Assembly (NCBI GenBank): GCA_910588425.1
Contig: CAJUPM010000010.1
Coordinates: 7,217 to 71,216 of the forward strand
DNA: 64,000 nucleotides
Direction: 5' to 3'
Source: an uncultured Christensenellaceae bacterium
GTDB taxonomy: Bacteria; Bacillota; Clostridia; Christensenellales; Christensenellaceae
The position numbers were made by a program, and so were the translations under genes. This document shows, in pieces, positions 46,300 through 55,746 of this stretch. The notes below the pieces were generated by a model that was not told the origin of the DNA, did not search any database, and saw only the letters and a program-made list of their open reading frames with translations. Each line of letters begins with the position of its first letter. Within the stretch, counting starts at the first letter, position 1.

Positions 46300-47463
46300 A
46301 TGAACAGACTTTTCACATCGGAATCCGTAACCGAAGGGCATCCGGATAAAATCTGCGACCAGATCTCGGATGCGGTGCTGGATGCCATCCTGGAGCAGGA
46401 CAAGCAGGCCAGAGTCGCCTGCGATACAGCGGTGAACACCGGGCTGGTGCTCGTCATGGGGGAGATTACTACGAGCGCATATGTGGATATCCCCAAAATC
46501 GCCCGGGATACCATCCGCAAAATCGGCTATACCGGCGGGGCATCCGGCTTTGATGCGGATGCCTGCGCCGTGCTCACCAGCATCGACGAGCAGTCGGCGG
46601 ATATTGCCATGGGTGTCAACGAAGCGCTGGAGACCCGGGGAACGGGCGCGCGGGAGACGGGCGCGGGCGATCAGGGCATGATGTTTGGCTATGCATGCCG
46701 GGAGACGGCGGAATATATGCCGCTGCCCATCGCCGCGGCACATGCGCTGACAAAGCGTCTGGCGCAGGTGCGCAAAGAAAAAATTCTGGATTTTCTCATG
46801 CCGGACGGCAAGAGCCAGGTCAGCGTGGAATATGAAAACGGCAGGCCGAAGCGCATCGATACCATCGTCGTCTCTTCCCAGCATCTGGATATTCCAATTG
46901 AGCGCGTGCGGGAGGGGATCATTGAGGAAGTCATCCTGCCCACCATCGATCCAAAGCTCATAGACAGCAAAACGCGGATCCTGGTCAACCCCACGGGCCG
47001 GTTTGTCATCGGCGGGCCCAGAGGCGATTCGGGGCTGACTGGCCGCAAGATCATCGTGGACACCTACGGCGGCTATGCCCGGCATGGCGGCGGTGCGTTT
47101 TCCGGCAAAGACCCGACGAAGGTGGATAGAAGCGCGGCCTATGCGGCGCGGTATGTCGCCAAAAACATCGTGGCGGCAGGGCTGGCCGAGCAGTGCGAAA
47201 TAGAGCTGGCCTATGCCATCGGCGTGGCGCAGCCGGTCTCGGTTCTGGCCGATACTTACGGGACGGGCAAATTCAGCGATGAGAAGCTGGCAGAGATCAT
47301 CCGGCGCAATTTCGATCTGCGCCCGGGCAGCATCATCGAGGATCTGCATTTGAGAGAGACAAAGTTCTGCCCCACGGCGGCCTACGGCCACTTTGGCCGG
47401 GCGGATCTGGATTTGCCCTGGGAGCGTCTGGACCGCGTGGCGCAGTTAAAAGAGGAGAAATAG
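46300..47463 (+). CDS. metK: S-adenosylmethionine synthetase
   Basis: The 387-residue enzyme makes SAM from methionine and [23 protein letters not shown] (about 9-28), [13 protein letters not shown] (about 122-134) and [21 protein letters not shown] (about 231-251) are diagnostic of the three-domain fold. It is controlled by the SAM-I riboswitch directly upstream, the classical feedback loop. GGAGG precedes the ATG. recD2 follows after four bases and could share the riboswitch-controlled transcript. Confidence 0.98.
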   Translation: MNRLFTSESVTEGHPDKICDQISDAVLDAILEQDKQARVACDTAVNTGLVLVMGEITTSAYVDIPKIARDTIRKIGYTGGASGFDADACAVLTSIDEQSADIAMGVNEALETRGTGARETGAGDQGMMFGYACRETAEYMPLPIAAAHALTKRLAQVRKEKILDFLMPDGKSQVSVEYENGRPKRIDTIVVSSQHLDIPIERVREGIIEEVILPTIDPKLIDSKTRILVNPTGRFVIGGPRGDSGLTGRKIIVDTYGGYARHGGGAFSGKDPTKVDRSAAYAARYVAKNIVAAGLAEQCEIELAYAIGVAQPVSVLADTYGTGKFSDEKLAEIIRRNFDLRPGSIIEDLHLRETKFCPTAAYGHFGRADLDLPWERLDRVAQLKEEK

Positions 47464-47467
47464 AGCA

Positions 47468-49756
47468 TTGTCCTATGTGGAGGGAACGGTTGCGGATATC
47501 GTCTACCGCAACGAAGAAAACGGATACACCGTGCTGGATTTGGATTGCGAGGGCAACCTTGTGGTTTGTGTGGGCAATATTCCGCTGATTCAGCCGGGGG
47601 AATACGTCCGTTTCTACGGCGGCTATACCACGCATAGGACATACGGCGAGCAGTTTAAAGTAGTCAGCATGGAATCCAAAATGCCCGAAAGCGACGAGAG
47701 CATCGTGCTCTTTTTATCGGGCGGGCTCATCAAAGGCGTCGGGGAGATCATCGCCCGGCGCATTGTGGAGCAGTTCCATGCTGACTCTTTTTCGGTGATC
47801 GAAAATAACCCCAGGCGGCTGGCGCAGATCAAGGGCATCAGCCCCAAGATGGCGGATAAAATTCACGAGCAGTATATGGGGCTTCAGACGATCCGGGGCG
47901 TCATTCTCTCGCTGCAAAACATGGGGCTCTCCATCAAGGAAGCCATGGCGGCCTACGAGGTTTATGGGCAAAGGGCCTCCTATCTCATCGAGAAAAACCC
48001 CTACCGGCTCATCGAGGATGTGCCGGGCATCGGCTTTATGAAGGCAGACCGCATCGCGGCCGAGATTGGCATGGAGGGCTATGCCAGTCTGCGGCTGGAG
48101 AGCGGGCTTGTGCATATCCTAAAGCTCAAGATGGAGGCGGGGCACACCTGCTTTCCCATGGATGCGGCCGTCAAAGCGGCGGCGGAGTTTTTGCAGGCCG
48201 AGCCGCAGGAGGTTTTGCAGGCGGCCGAACGCCTGGCGGGCCGGGGCGCGATCGCGGAAAACACATATAACGGCGTGCGGGCAGTAGCGCTCTCCACGGC
48301 ATATCTGGCCGAATCCTATGCGGCCTATCGGCTCGTCCAGCTCTCTAAGGCAGTGCCTAAAATCGAGGTTTCTAATGCGCTGGTGGAGAGCATTTTGAAA
48401 AGCGACGAGATGCTCTCGGAGGAGCAGGAGCGGGCGGTGATGCTGGCGGCATCCTGCCCGGTCTGCGTGATAACCGGCGGCCCGGGCACGGGCAAGACCA
48501 CCATCTTAAACCAGGTGCTGACTATTTTCGAAAAAAGCGGCATTGTGACGGCGCTGGCGGCGCCCACTGGCCGGGCGGCAAAGCGCATGGAAAAGGCGAC
48601 GCTGCGTTCTGCCAAGACCATCCATCGGCTGCTGGAATTCGGCGCCCAGCCCGGGGAGGATATTTCCGAATACAGCCGCTTCGCCCGGGATGAGGATAAC
48701 CCCATCGAGGCGGATGCCGTCATCATCGACGAGACGTCTATGGTGGATATTTATTTGCTCAAAAACCTGCTGGCGGCGCTGGAGCCGGGCACGCGGCTGA
48801 TTCTGACGGGAGACAGCGACCAGCTGCCCTCTGTCGGCCCAGGCAATGTGCTCAAAGATATCATCGGCAGTGATCAGGTGCCTGTGGCGATTTTAAATGA
48901 GGTGTTCCGCAGTCAGGGCAATATCGCGCTGAACGCGCATAAGGTCAATCTGGGGGAGAGCATCGATCTCTTCTCTGCCGGCGATTTTCTCTTTCTGCCC
49001 ACCAAAACACCCGAAGAAGCGCTGGAGCGCACCATGCGCGTCTATCAGGAGCGCCTGGAAGAGGGCATCGCGATGGACGAGATCCAGATCATCTGCCCGG
49101 TGAAAAAGGGGACGATTGGCGTCTACAACATCAATAAGGAGATCCGCGAGCGGCTCAACCCCCGGCGGGTGGAGAAAAAGGAGCTGGAGTTTGGCGACAC
49201 GGTTTACCGCGAGGGCGACAAAATCATGCAGACCGTCAATAACTACAACAAGGAGTGGTATTTGCAGGGGACGATGCGCGCACTAACGGCAGGCTCCGGC
49301 GCATTTAACGGCGATATTGGGCGCGTTCACAGCATCGATCCCACGGAGCGCACGCTGGAAATCCTATTCGACGACGACCGGCTGGCGCAGTACAGCCAAA
49401 ACGAGCTTGCCGAACTGGAACATGCCTATGCCGTTACCGTGCATAAGAGCCAGGGAAGCGAGTTCGACACGGTGATTCTGCCGCTTTTTTATGGCTACAG
49501 CGAATTTTTGACGCGCAACCTGCTCTATACGGCCATCACCCGGGCAAAGCGCAAGATGATCCTCATTGGCAGCGAGCGCACCGTCGCGCACATGATCTCC
49601 AATGCCAGGGTTTCCCGGCGGTTTACGGCGCTGGATCACGAGATTCGCGCCCAGGCGGAGATGGTGGAAAAGCTGGCCGAGGGCAAGGAGAAGCAGGGAG
49701 ATGAATGGGATGAATTGTTCCGGCTTTTGGAGGAAGATAAGAAAAGCGGGCGCTGA
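47468..49756 (+). CDS. recD2: ATP-dependent RecD2-type DNA helicase
   Basis: The 762-residue superfamily 1 helicase has the N-terminal extension typical of RecD2, which works without RecBC. Order: an OB-like start (EGTVADIVYRNEENGYTVL), helix-hairpin-helix segments (about 90-200), Walker A TGGPGTGKTT (about 335-344), Walker B VIIDETSMVD (about 418-427), LTGDSDQLPSVGPG (about 445-458) and the C-terminal YAVTVHKSQGSEFD (about 657-670). It starts at a TTG four bases after metK, with AGGAG upstream. Its end overlaps comF. Confidence 0.93.
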   Translation: MSYVEGTVADIVYRNEENGYTVLDLDCEGNLVVCVGNIPLIQPGEYVRFYGGYTTHRTYGEQFKVVSMESKMPESDESIVLFLSGGLIKGVGEIIARRIVEQFHADSFSVIENNPRRLAQIKGISPKMADKIHEQYMGLQTIRGVILSLQNMGLSIKEAMAAYEVYGQRASYLIEKNPYRLIEDVPGIGFMKADRIAAEIGMEGYASLRLESGLVHILKLKMEAGHTCFPMDAAVKAAAEFLQAEPQEVLQAAERLAGRGAIAENTYNGVRAVALSTAYLAESYAAYRLVQLSKAVPKIEVSNALVESILKSDEMLSEEQERAVMLAASCPVCVITGGPGTGKTTILNQVLTIFEKSGIVTALAAPTGRAAKRMEKATLRSAKTIHRLLEFGAQPGEDISEYSRFARDEDNPIEADAVIIDETSMVDIYLLKNLLAALEPGTRLILTGDSDQLPSVGPGNVLKDIIGSDQVPVAILNEVFRSQGNIALNAHKVNLGESIDLFSAGDFLFLPTKTPEEALERTMRVYQERLEEGIAMDEIQIICPVKKGTIGVYNINKEIRERLNPRRVEKKELEFGDTVYREGDKIMQTVNNYNKEWYLQGTMRALTAGSGAFNGDIGRVHSIDPTERTLEILFDDDRLAQYSQNELAELEHAYAVTVHKSQGSEFDTVILPLFYGYSEFLTRNLLYTAITRAKRKMILIGSERTVAHMISNARVSRRFTALDHEIRAQAEMVEKLAEGKEKQGDEWDELFRLLEEDKKSGR

Positions 49757-50369
49757 ACTGCTGGCATGGGATGCCCGCACCTGCGCCGTCTGCGGCAGGG
49801 ATATTCGGGAGGGCGCGGTTTGCAGAGACTGCGCGCGGCAGCTTGCCCAGGCGAGAATCCTGCGGGCCGAGCGGCTGGAGGGGATCCCGCTTTACAGCTG
49901 CTATCGCTATGATGCCTGCGTCCGGACAATTTTGCTGCGCTTTAAACTGGGTCATCACCCCTGGCTGGCAGGGCCCATCGGCAGCCAGATGGCATCCTTT
50001 CTGCGCTCCCGGGCGCTGGGCTTTTCCGCGGTAACCTTCGTTCCGCTGGCAACGGGAAGGCAGCTCCAGCGCGGTTATAATCAGGCCGAGCTTTTGGCGC
50101 GGGAAATTGGCAGTCAGCTTGGAATTCCCGTCGCGCCCTTGCTCAGACGCGTGAGAAAGACAAAAGTGCAGTCGCGCCTGGCGGCAGAGGAGCGGGCGGG
50201 AAACCTGAAAGATGCGTTTGGACTGATAAATGAGGAGCAAAGGCTACGCGGCCAGCGCATTTTGCTGGTGGATGATATCGCGACGACGGGTACCACGGTT
50301 TTGCAATGCGCAAAGCCGATGCAGGAAGCCGGTGCCAGCGTTGCGGCCATCGTCTTTGCCCGGGCATAG
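49701..50369 (+). CDS. comF: ComF-family phosphoribosyltransferase-like protein
   Basis: The protein of about 222 residues has an N-terminal zinc finger (CAVCGRDI...CRDCARQL, about 26-44) and a PRTase-like domain with RGYNQAELLA and the PRPP loop ILLVDDIATTGTTV (about 191-204). ComFC proteins assist DNA uptake during competence, but many non-competent species keep the gene. The start is uncertain: the ATG at 49701 lies inside recD2 and is followed by another at 49710, and no better codon exists before the cysteines. Overlap with recD2 suggests coupling. Confidence 0.85.
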   Translation: MNGMNCSGFWRKIRKAGAELLAWDARTCAVCGRDIREGAVCRDCARQLAQARILRAERLEGIPLYSCYRYDACVRTILLRFKLGHHPWLAGPIGSQMASFLRSRALGFSAVTFVPLATGRQLQRGYNQAELLAREIGSQLGIPVAPLLRRVRKTKVQSRLAAEERAGNLKDAFGLINEEQRLRGQRILLVDDIATTGTTVLQCAKPMQEAGASVAAIVFARA

Positions 50370-50411
50370 CGGCGGGCGAAAATGGCTCTTTTCTTTTGTG
50401 CGCAGGGCGGG

Positions 50412-50417
50412 TATAAT
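50412..50417 (+). promoter_or_regulatory. -10 box of the raiA-type RNA
   Basis: TATAAT lies about 10 bases before the start of the structured RNA. The -35 (TTTTCT, 50389-50394) is weak. Confidence 0.55.
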
Positions 50418-50423
50418 AGAGAT

Positions 50424-50650
50424 TGCCCATTCGCGCCAGGTCTGTGGTTGAAAGTCGATGCCAGTCGCAGGCAAAGCGATCCACGTAACCCGGCAAAATG
50501 CCGGTGATCATGGTGCGGTTTAGAAGTAAGTCCGCCCGGGCAACCGAGAGGGGCAGTAGTGGGGAGGCACAGACGCCTTATGAGCGAACCCTCCAGGCGG
50601 CGAGTGTGGGGTCAAAAACCAGGTCAGCTGGCGCGATTGGGTGGTTTAAA
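50424..50650 (+). ncRNA. raiA-type structured noncoding RNA
   Basis: A non-protein-coding stretch of about 225 bases lies directly upstream of hpf (raiA homologue). It has a long closing helix: CCCATTCGCGCCAG (50426-50439) pairs with CTGGCGCGATTGGG (50628-50641) with one mismatch. Inside are a GTGG...CCAC arm with a TGCC/GGCA hairpin, a CCGGCA-AAA-TGCCGG hairpin and further GC-rich helices. Size, position and architecture fit the raiA motif described in Firmicutes and Actinobacteria. Its own promoter and terminator make it a separate transcript rather than an mRNA leader. The family call rests on context and folding by eye. Confidence 0.7.
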
Positions 50651-50658
50651 AAAAGAGG

Positions 50659-50684
50659 GCGCACATGGGATGTGCGCTTTTTGT
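50659..50684 (+). terminator. Terminator of the raiA-type RNA
   Basis: A perfect 8-bp stem GCGCACAT/ATGTGCGC is followed by TTTTT. Confidence 0.85.
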
Positions 50685-50801
50685 TTTGCAAAAATGAAGG
50701 AAGTGTAAAGGAAGGAAAAATGGGGCAGGATAATGAGGAGGGGATAGGGAACTATTATTTATCAGGGGAAACGCTGGTTTCCGGAAAGCAGGAGGGTGTT
50801 T

Positions 50802-51341
50802 ATGCGCACAGTTGTAAAAGGAAAAGGCATCGATATTTCGCAGTACCTGAGAGAAAACGCAGAAAAGCGGGCGGCCAAGATGGACCGCTATTTCCGGGAA
50901 GAGACAGAGCTTTTGATCACGCTTTCCATTCAGAAGGCAAGGCATATCGCCGAAGTGATGGTTCAGCTGGAGGACGGCGTGATGCTGCGGGCAGAGGAGA
51001 GCAGCGGAGATATGTACGCTTCGGTGGACGCGGCGCTCAAAAAGCTGGAACAGCAGATCCGCAGGCATAGGAAGAAGCTGGAACAGCGCCTGCATGAGGG
51101 CGCATATCAGCAGGAGCCGCTGTTCTTGGAGCAGGAATTGCCGGATGAGCAGGAGGAAGAAAGCAAAATCCTCCGCCGCAAGAGCTTTCCGCTTCAGATG
51201 ATGAGCGAGCAGGAGGCGATTTTGCAGATGCAGCTGCTCGGCCACAGTTTCTTCGTGTTCTTATCCGAGCAGGGGCGGGTTTGCGTGCTCTATCAGAGAA
51301 AGGACGGGGGCTATGGCCTGCTGGAGCCGGAATACGACTAA
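50802..51341 (+). CDS. hpf: Ribosome hibernation promoting factor, long form
   Basis: The 179-residue protein binds the 30S decoding centre and dimerises idle ribosomes into 100S particles. The N-terminal domain (about 1-100) runs from VVKGKGIDISQYLRENAEKR to DMYASVDAALKKLEQQIRRHRKKL. After a charged linker, the C-terminal dimerisation domain begins RRKSFPLQMMSEQEAILQMQLLGHSFFVF. AGGAGG is five bases before the ATG. The order raiA-type RNA, hpf, then secA and prfB resembles the Bacillus yvyD-secA-prfB neighbourhood. Confidence 0.95.
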   Translation: MRTVVKGKGIDISQYLRENAEKRAAKMDRYFREETELLITLSIQKARHIAEVMVQLEDGVMLRAEESSGDMYASVDAALKKLEQQIRRHRKKLEQRLHEGAYQQEPLFLEQELPDEQEEESKILRRKSFPLQMMSEQEAILQMQLLGHSFFVFLSEQGRVCVLYQRKDGGYGLLEPEYD

Positions 51342-51351
51342 ATAAAAAGAG

Positions 51352-51381
51352 AAAAAAAGAGAGCCATTGGCTCTCTTTTTT
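51352..51381. terminator. Bidirectional terminator
   Basis: A GAGAGCC-ATT-GGCTCTC stem has A and T tracts on both sides. It separates the convergent hpf and GNAT genes. Confidence 0.85.
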
Positions 51382-51382
51382 G

Positions 51383-51979
51383 TTACGATATATCCTGCTC
51401 CACAAAGTGCACAGGATACCGATCCCAGTATCCGGAATAGACCGGGGCATCCGGCCGGGCGAGATTTAACTGATACATCCGAAAACGCACCAGCAGGTTT
51501 TTTGGCTGCCATTGCTCCTCGTAGGTATAGGCATACCGCATGCCCAGCCGCTGCATGACCTTCCCACTGCGGGGGTTAGCGACATCGTGCGTCGCGGTGA
51601 GAAAGGGCAGCCCATCCTGCCGGAGCCGCCGGGTGACCGCCGCGCCGGCTTCGCTGGCGAATCCCCGGTGCCAAAAATCCGAGTGCAGGCCATAGCCGAA
51701 ATCGTGCGCTTCTCCCATGCTCGCATGCACATACCCGATGGGGACATCGTCCTGCTTTTGGCAGATGGCATAGCGATAGCCCCGGGGCTTTTGGTATGCC
51801 GCGGCATACTGGCGCCAAAACAGCTCCTCGGCCTCATCCAGCGTTTTTAAGGGGAACCAGGGCAGGAACGTATTGGCCTGCTCATCCCGGTAAATCTCGA
51901 AAAGCGCGGGAATATCCTGCTCAGAAAACCGGCGCAGAATCAGGCGCTCTGTGAGAAGCTTCGGGGTATTTTCCAACAT
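51383..51979 (-). CDS. GNAT family N-acetyltransferase (RimJ/RimL-like)
   Basis: The 198-residue acetyl-CoA-dependent acetyltransferase opens LLTERLILRRFSEQDIPALFEI (about 7-28), typical of the RimJ/RimL-like branch. It continues with GYVHASMGEAHDFGYGLHSDFWHRGFASEA (acetyl-CoA loop, about 97-126) and NPRSGKVMQRLGMRY (about 150-164). The acceptor is unknown. The ATG at 51979 follows AGGAGC. It lies 11 bases downstream of the aldose-epimerase gene on the same strand and likely shares its transcript. Confidence 0.85.
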   Translation of the reverse strand: MLENTPKLLTERLILRRFSEQDIPALFEIYRDEQANTFLPWFPLKTLDEAEELFWRQYAAAYQKPRGYRYAICQKQDDVPIGYVHASMGEAHDFGYGLHSDFWHRGFASEAGAAVTRRLRQDGLPFLTATHDVANPRSGKVMQRLGMRYAYTYEEQWQPKNLLVRFRMYQLNLARPDAPVYSGYWDRYPVHFVEQDIS

Positions 51980-51990
51980 AGCTGCTCCTG

Positions 51991-52869
51991 TTATTGAATG
52001 GAAATGAGATAGCTGTTCTCGTAGCTCTCCCCATCCCCCAGGTGGATCATATCCCGCTTGGTCTCCAGCTCGTCGATCTCGCCGTCGTATGCCGGAACGC
52101 TGTACCAAGGCTCGATGCAGACATAGGGCGCCTGGGTTTTGGGTGCGTGCCAAAGCCCCAGGTAGTTCATATCCGGGTATTCCAGGCGGACGCTCTTATC
52201 GCTCTTTTTGCTCTTCAGCGTGATGGCCTTGCACATCTTCTCCAGAACGATGGCGTCGTTATCGAACAGGTCGTGCCGCAATGCCAGAATCTTGCCGCCC
52301 TCCAGCGCGAAGGGCGTGGAGGCGCGGGTGGTATAGCAGGTGGGGCTCATGGTGATGGCTCTCGCGGGCTTTTCGCAGTCGAATTCCAGATAATAATCCT
52401 CAAACGCCTCGCCCTCGCAGAGCGGGACGTTGAAGCCCGGGTGGCCGCCGACGGCGAAAATCATGGTCTCGCTGCCTTTGTTGGAAACCAGGAACGTGGT
52501 TCTGACGCCGCTGCCCTCCAGCTGATAGCAGAGCTTCAGATCAAACTCGAAGGGATACTGCGCCCGGGAAATCTCGTCTGCCGCCAGATGGAACGCGATG
52601 TGATCCGCCCCCTGCTCGGCGACTTCAAAAACCGTCTTGCGGGCAAAGCCGTGCAGGTTCATCTCGTAAGTCTTGCCCTCGAAGGTGTATTTGCCCTCGG
52701 TCAGCCGGCCGCAGATGGGGAAGAGATTGTAGGCTCGGCCGCTCCAGTAGGTCTTGTCGCCCTGCCAGAGGTATTCCGTGCCGTCGCTTTTTGCTTTTAT
52801 GGATTGCAGTTCTGCGCCGAGATCCGAAATTTCTACGCGGATGCAATCGTTTTCGATGGTGTAAATCAT
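51991..52869 (-). CDS. Aldose 1-epimerase family protein
   Basis: The 292-residue protein has the galactose-mutarotase-like beta-sandwich (LacX/YeaD type). It starts IENDCIRVEISDLGAELQSIKAK (about 5-27). It has a WQGDKTYWSGRAYNLFPICGRL segment, LHGFARK (about 73-79, catalytic His), GGHPGFNVPL (about 141-150) and CIEPWYSVPA near the end. These enzymes interconvert anomers of free or phosphorylated sugars. The exact sugar is unknown. AAGGAG precedes the ATG at 52869. Confidence 0.88.
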   Translation of the reverse strand: MIYTIENDCIRVEISDLGAELQSIKAKSDGTEYLWQGDKTYWSGRAYNLFPICGRLTEGKYTFEGKTYEMNLHGFARKTVFEVAEQGADHIAFHLAADEISRAQYPFEFDLKLCYQLEGSGVRTTFLVSNKGSETMIFAVGGHPGFNVPLCEGEAFEDYYLEFDCEKPARAITMSPTCYTTRASTPFALEGGKILALRHDLFDNDAIVLEKMCKAITLKSKKSDKSVRLEYPDMNYLGLWHAPKTQAPYVCIEPWYSVPAYDGEIDELETKRDMIHLGDGESYENSYLISIQ

Positions 52870-52988
52870 GGGTGTTCTCCTTTGTTTTTGGGATAGCTTT
52901 AGTATAGCATTGCGCACTGCCCTCTTCAAGCGGGATTTGGCGCCCGGGTGAAATTCTAAATTTGTTTACATTACGCCCCGGCGGCGCA

Positions 52989-53017
52989 TTGAATGTGCCC
53001 GGGCGAAATGATAAAAT
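52989..53017 (+). promoter_or_regulatory. Sigma-A promoter of secA
   Basis: TTGAAT (52989-52994) and TAAAAT (53012-53017) are separated by 17 bases. Confidence 0.6.
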
Positions 53018-53058
53018 AGAATTGGCTTTTGCCCAAAATTTTGAAAAATGAGGAACAT

Positions 53059-55746
53059 ATGGGACTATTTCACCGGGAAGATAAATTTTTAAGAAACGCC
53101 AGAAAACAGGCGGATAAAGTGGAGGCGCTTCGGGAGAGTTTTCAGAAACTTTCGGATGCGGAGCTGGCGGCCAAAACGCAGGAATACCGCGCCCGCTTCC
53201 AAAAAGGAGAGAGCCTGGATGCGCTTCTGCCTGAGGTCTTTGCGCAGGTGCGGGAGGCCAGCCGCAGAGTGCTGGGGCTGGAGCACTACTACGTCCAGCT
53301 GCTGGGCGGCATCATTTTGCACAACGGGGATATCGCCGAGATGAAAACCGGCGAGGGCAAGACGCTGGTGGCGACGCTGGCCGCCTGCCTCAACGCGGTT
53401 TCGGGCAAGGGCGTGCATGTCGTCACAGTCAACGACTATCTGGCCAAGCGGGACAGCGAGTGGATGGGCAAGCTCTATCATTTCCTGGGATATAGCGTCG
53501 GCCTCATCGTGCGGGATATGACGCCGGAAGAGAAAAAAGCGGCCTATGCCTGCGATATCACCTATGCCACCAACAACGAGCTGGGCTTCGACTACCTGCG
53601 GGATAATATGAAGGTGAACCGGGAGGCGCTGGTACAGCGGGAACTGAACTATGCCATCATCGACGAGGTGGACTCCATCCTCATCGACGAGGCGCGCACG
53701 CCGCTGATTATCTCGGGCCCGGGCGAGAAGGGCACCGAGCTTTACGCCATCGCAGACGGCTTTGTCCGCAAACTGAAGGAAGAGGAAGACTACGTCGTGG
53801 ATGAAAAGGCCAAGACGGTCAACCTGACGGAGGAGGGCACAGCAAAAGCCGAGAAGTATTTCAAAGTGGAAAACTTCGCGGATATGGAAAACCAGGAGAT
53901 CAACCACCATGTCTATCAGGCTCTGCGGGCGCATAAGACCATGCGGCGGGATATTGACTACGTCGTCCAGAACGGCCAGGTGATCATCGTCGACGAGTTT
54001 ACCGGGCGGCTGATGATCGGCCGGCGGTACAGCGACGGCCTGCACCAGGCCATCGAGGCAAAGGAGGGCGTGAAAGTCGAGCGGGAAAGCAGAACGCTGG
54101 CCACCATCACCTTCCAGAACTTCTTCCGCATGTATCAAAAGCTTTCGGGCATGACGGGCACGGCCAAAACCGAGGAGGCGGAGTTCGAGGGCATCTACAA
54201 CCTGGCGGTTGTGCAGGTGCCCACGCACCGCCCCATGATCCGGGAGGATAAGAACGATATCATCCTGCCCACCATCAAAGCCAAGTTTGAGGCGGTCATC
54301 GAGGAGATCTGCCAGGTGCATGAGACCGGGCGGCCCATGCTGGTGGGCACGGTTTCCGTGGAAAACAGCGAGATTTTGAGCGCCATGCTAAAGCGCCGGG
54401 GCATCCGGCACGAAGTGCTCAACGCCAAGAACCATGAAAAAGAGGCGGGCATTGTGGCCCAGGCGGGTAAGTTTGGCGCGGTTACCATCGCGACGAACAT
54501 GGCGGGCCGCGGCACGGATATTCTGCTGGGCGGTAACCCGGATTATATGGCTAAGAGCGAGATGCGCCGCAAGGGCTATGACGAGGATATGATCTATACC
54601 GCCTCCATGCACCTGGATACGCAGGATGAGGAGGTGCTCAAGGCCCGGGCGCTTTATAACGAGCTGTATGAGGGCTTCAAAAAGCAGACGGACGCCGAGC
54701 ATGAGAAAGTCGTGGCGGCGGGCGGGCTGTATATCATCGGCACAGAGCGCCATGAATCCCGGCGCATCGATAACCAGCTGCGCGGCCGGAGCGGCCGCCA
54801 GGGAGACCCCGGCGCATCCCGGTTCTATATCGCGCTGGAGGACGACCTCATGCGGCTGTTTGGCGGCGAGCGCATCCGCATGATCATCGAAAAACTCTCC
54901 GGCGGCGAGGATATTCCGCTGGAATACGGCATGATGACCCGGCAAATCGAAAAAGCGCAAAAGCGCATCGAGGAGCGCAACTTCAAATCCAGAAGCCAGG
55001 TGCTCAAATATGACGATGTTATGAACCAGCAGAGAGAGGTCATCTACGGGCAGCGCCGCAGTGTGCTGATGGGCGAGGACATCCGGCAGGCCATCGGGGG
55101 CATGCTGGATTCAGCAGTCGGCAATCTGGCAGACAGCTATTGTCCGGAGGAGCTCTCGGCAGGCGAATGGGATTTGGAGGCGCTGAACCTGGCGCTGGCA
55201 AACCTCATCCCCCAGGCCTATTTTGCCCCGGTCTCGGCCGAGGATCTGAAAAAGAAAAACGCAAAAGCGGCAAAAGAGCTGCTGCTGGAGCGCGCGAGAA
55301 GCGCATACGAGAAGAAGAGCGCCGAGCTGGAAGGCGAGGGGCTGGATATGCGGGAAATCGAGCGCGTGGTGCTGCTGCGGGAAGTGGACAGCAAGTGGAT
55401 GGAGCATATCGACAACATGGATCAGCTGCGGGACGGCATTGGCCTGCGGGCATATGGCCAGATCGATCCGGTTGTGGCATATCAGAAGGAAGGCTTCGAT
55501 ATGTTTGACGAGATGATCGCCGCCATTCAGCAGGGGACGGTTCAGATGCTGTTCCGCATTACGGTGAAAAGCAAGGTGGAGCGCGTGCAGACCATGCAGC
55601 CGCAGACGGCGACGCATGGCGGACAGAGCGGTGAAAAGCCCGCCCAGCGGCATGTGGCAAAAAAAGTCGGCAGGAACGATCCCTGCCCTTGCGGCAGCGG
55701 CAAGAAGTATAAAAACTGTTGCGGGAAACAGGGGGCAGGAAGATGA
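53059..55746 (+). CDS. secA: Preprotein translocase ATPase SecA
   Basis: The 895-residue motor drives secretory proteins through SecYEG. Walker A is [15 protein letters not shown] (about 95-109) and Walker B is [20 protein letters not shown] (about 199-218). Motif [11 protein letters not shown] and the arginine finger [11 protein letters not shown] (about 575-585) are present. The C-terminal SEC-C zinc tail [19 protein letters not shown] is intact. GAGGAA precedes the ATG. The stop overlaps the ATG of the C45 gene (ATGA), which suggests translational coupling. prfB follows, as in other Firmicutes. Confidence 0.98.
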   Translation: MGLFHREDKFLRNARKQADKVEALRESFQKLSDAELAAKTQEYRARFQKGESLDALLPEVFAQVREASRRVLGLEHYYVQLLGGIILHNGDIAEMKTGEGKTLVATLAACLNAVSGKGVHVVTVNDYLAKRDSEWMGKLYHFLGYSVGLIVRDMTPEEKKAAYACDITYATNNELGFDYLRDNMKVNREALVQRELNYAIIDEVDSILIDEARTPLIISGPGEKGTELYAIADGFVRKLKEEEDYVVDEKAKTVNLTEEGTAKAEKYFKVENFADMENQEINHHVYQALRAHKTMRRDIDYVVQNGQVIIVDEFTGRLMIGRRYSDGLHQAIEAKEGVKVERESRTLATITFQNFFRMYQKLSGMTGTAKTEEAEFEGIYNLAVVQVPTHRPMIREDKNDIILPTIKAKFEAVIEEICQVHETGRPMLVGTVSVENSEILSAMLKRRGIRHEVLNAKNHEKEAGIVAQAGKFGAVTIATNMAGRGTDILLGGNPDYMAKSEMRRKGYDEDMIYTASMHLDTQDEEVLKARALYNELYEGFKKQTDAEHEKVVAAGGLYIIGTERHESRRIDNQLRGRSGRQGDPGASRFYIALEDDLMRLFGGERIRMIIEKLSGGEDIPLEYGMMTRQIEKAQKRIEERNFKSRSQVLKYDDVMNQQREVIYGQRRSVLMGEDIRQAIGGMLDSAVGNLADSYCPEELSAGEWDLEALNLALANLIPQAYFAPVSAEDLKKKNAKAAKELLLERARSAYEKKSAELEGEGLDMREIERVVLLREVDSKWMEHIDNMDQLRDGIGLRAYGQIDPVVAYQKEGFDMFDEMIAAIQQGTVQMLFRITVKSKVERVQTMQPQTATHGGQSGEKPAQRHVAKKVGRNDPCPCGSGKKYKNCCGKQGAGR

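Noticed and set aside
46012..47391. Long N-terminal extension of the TtcA-family gene through antisense metK
   Set aside because: The frame is open only because metK lacks stops in antisense. The family N-terminus and a ribosome site begin at 46011.
50424..50650. 6S RNA, SRP RNA or RNase P RNA
   Set aside because: The diagnostic conserved segments of those RNAs are not seen. The position before hpf fits the raiA motif better.
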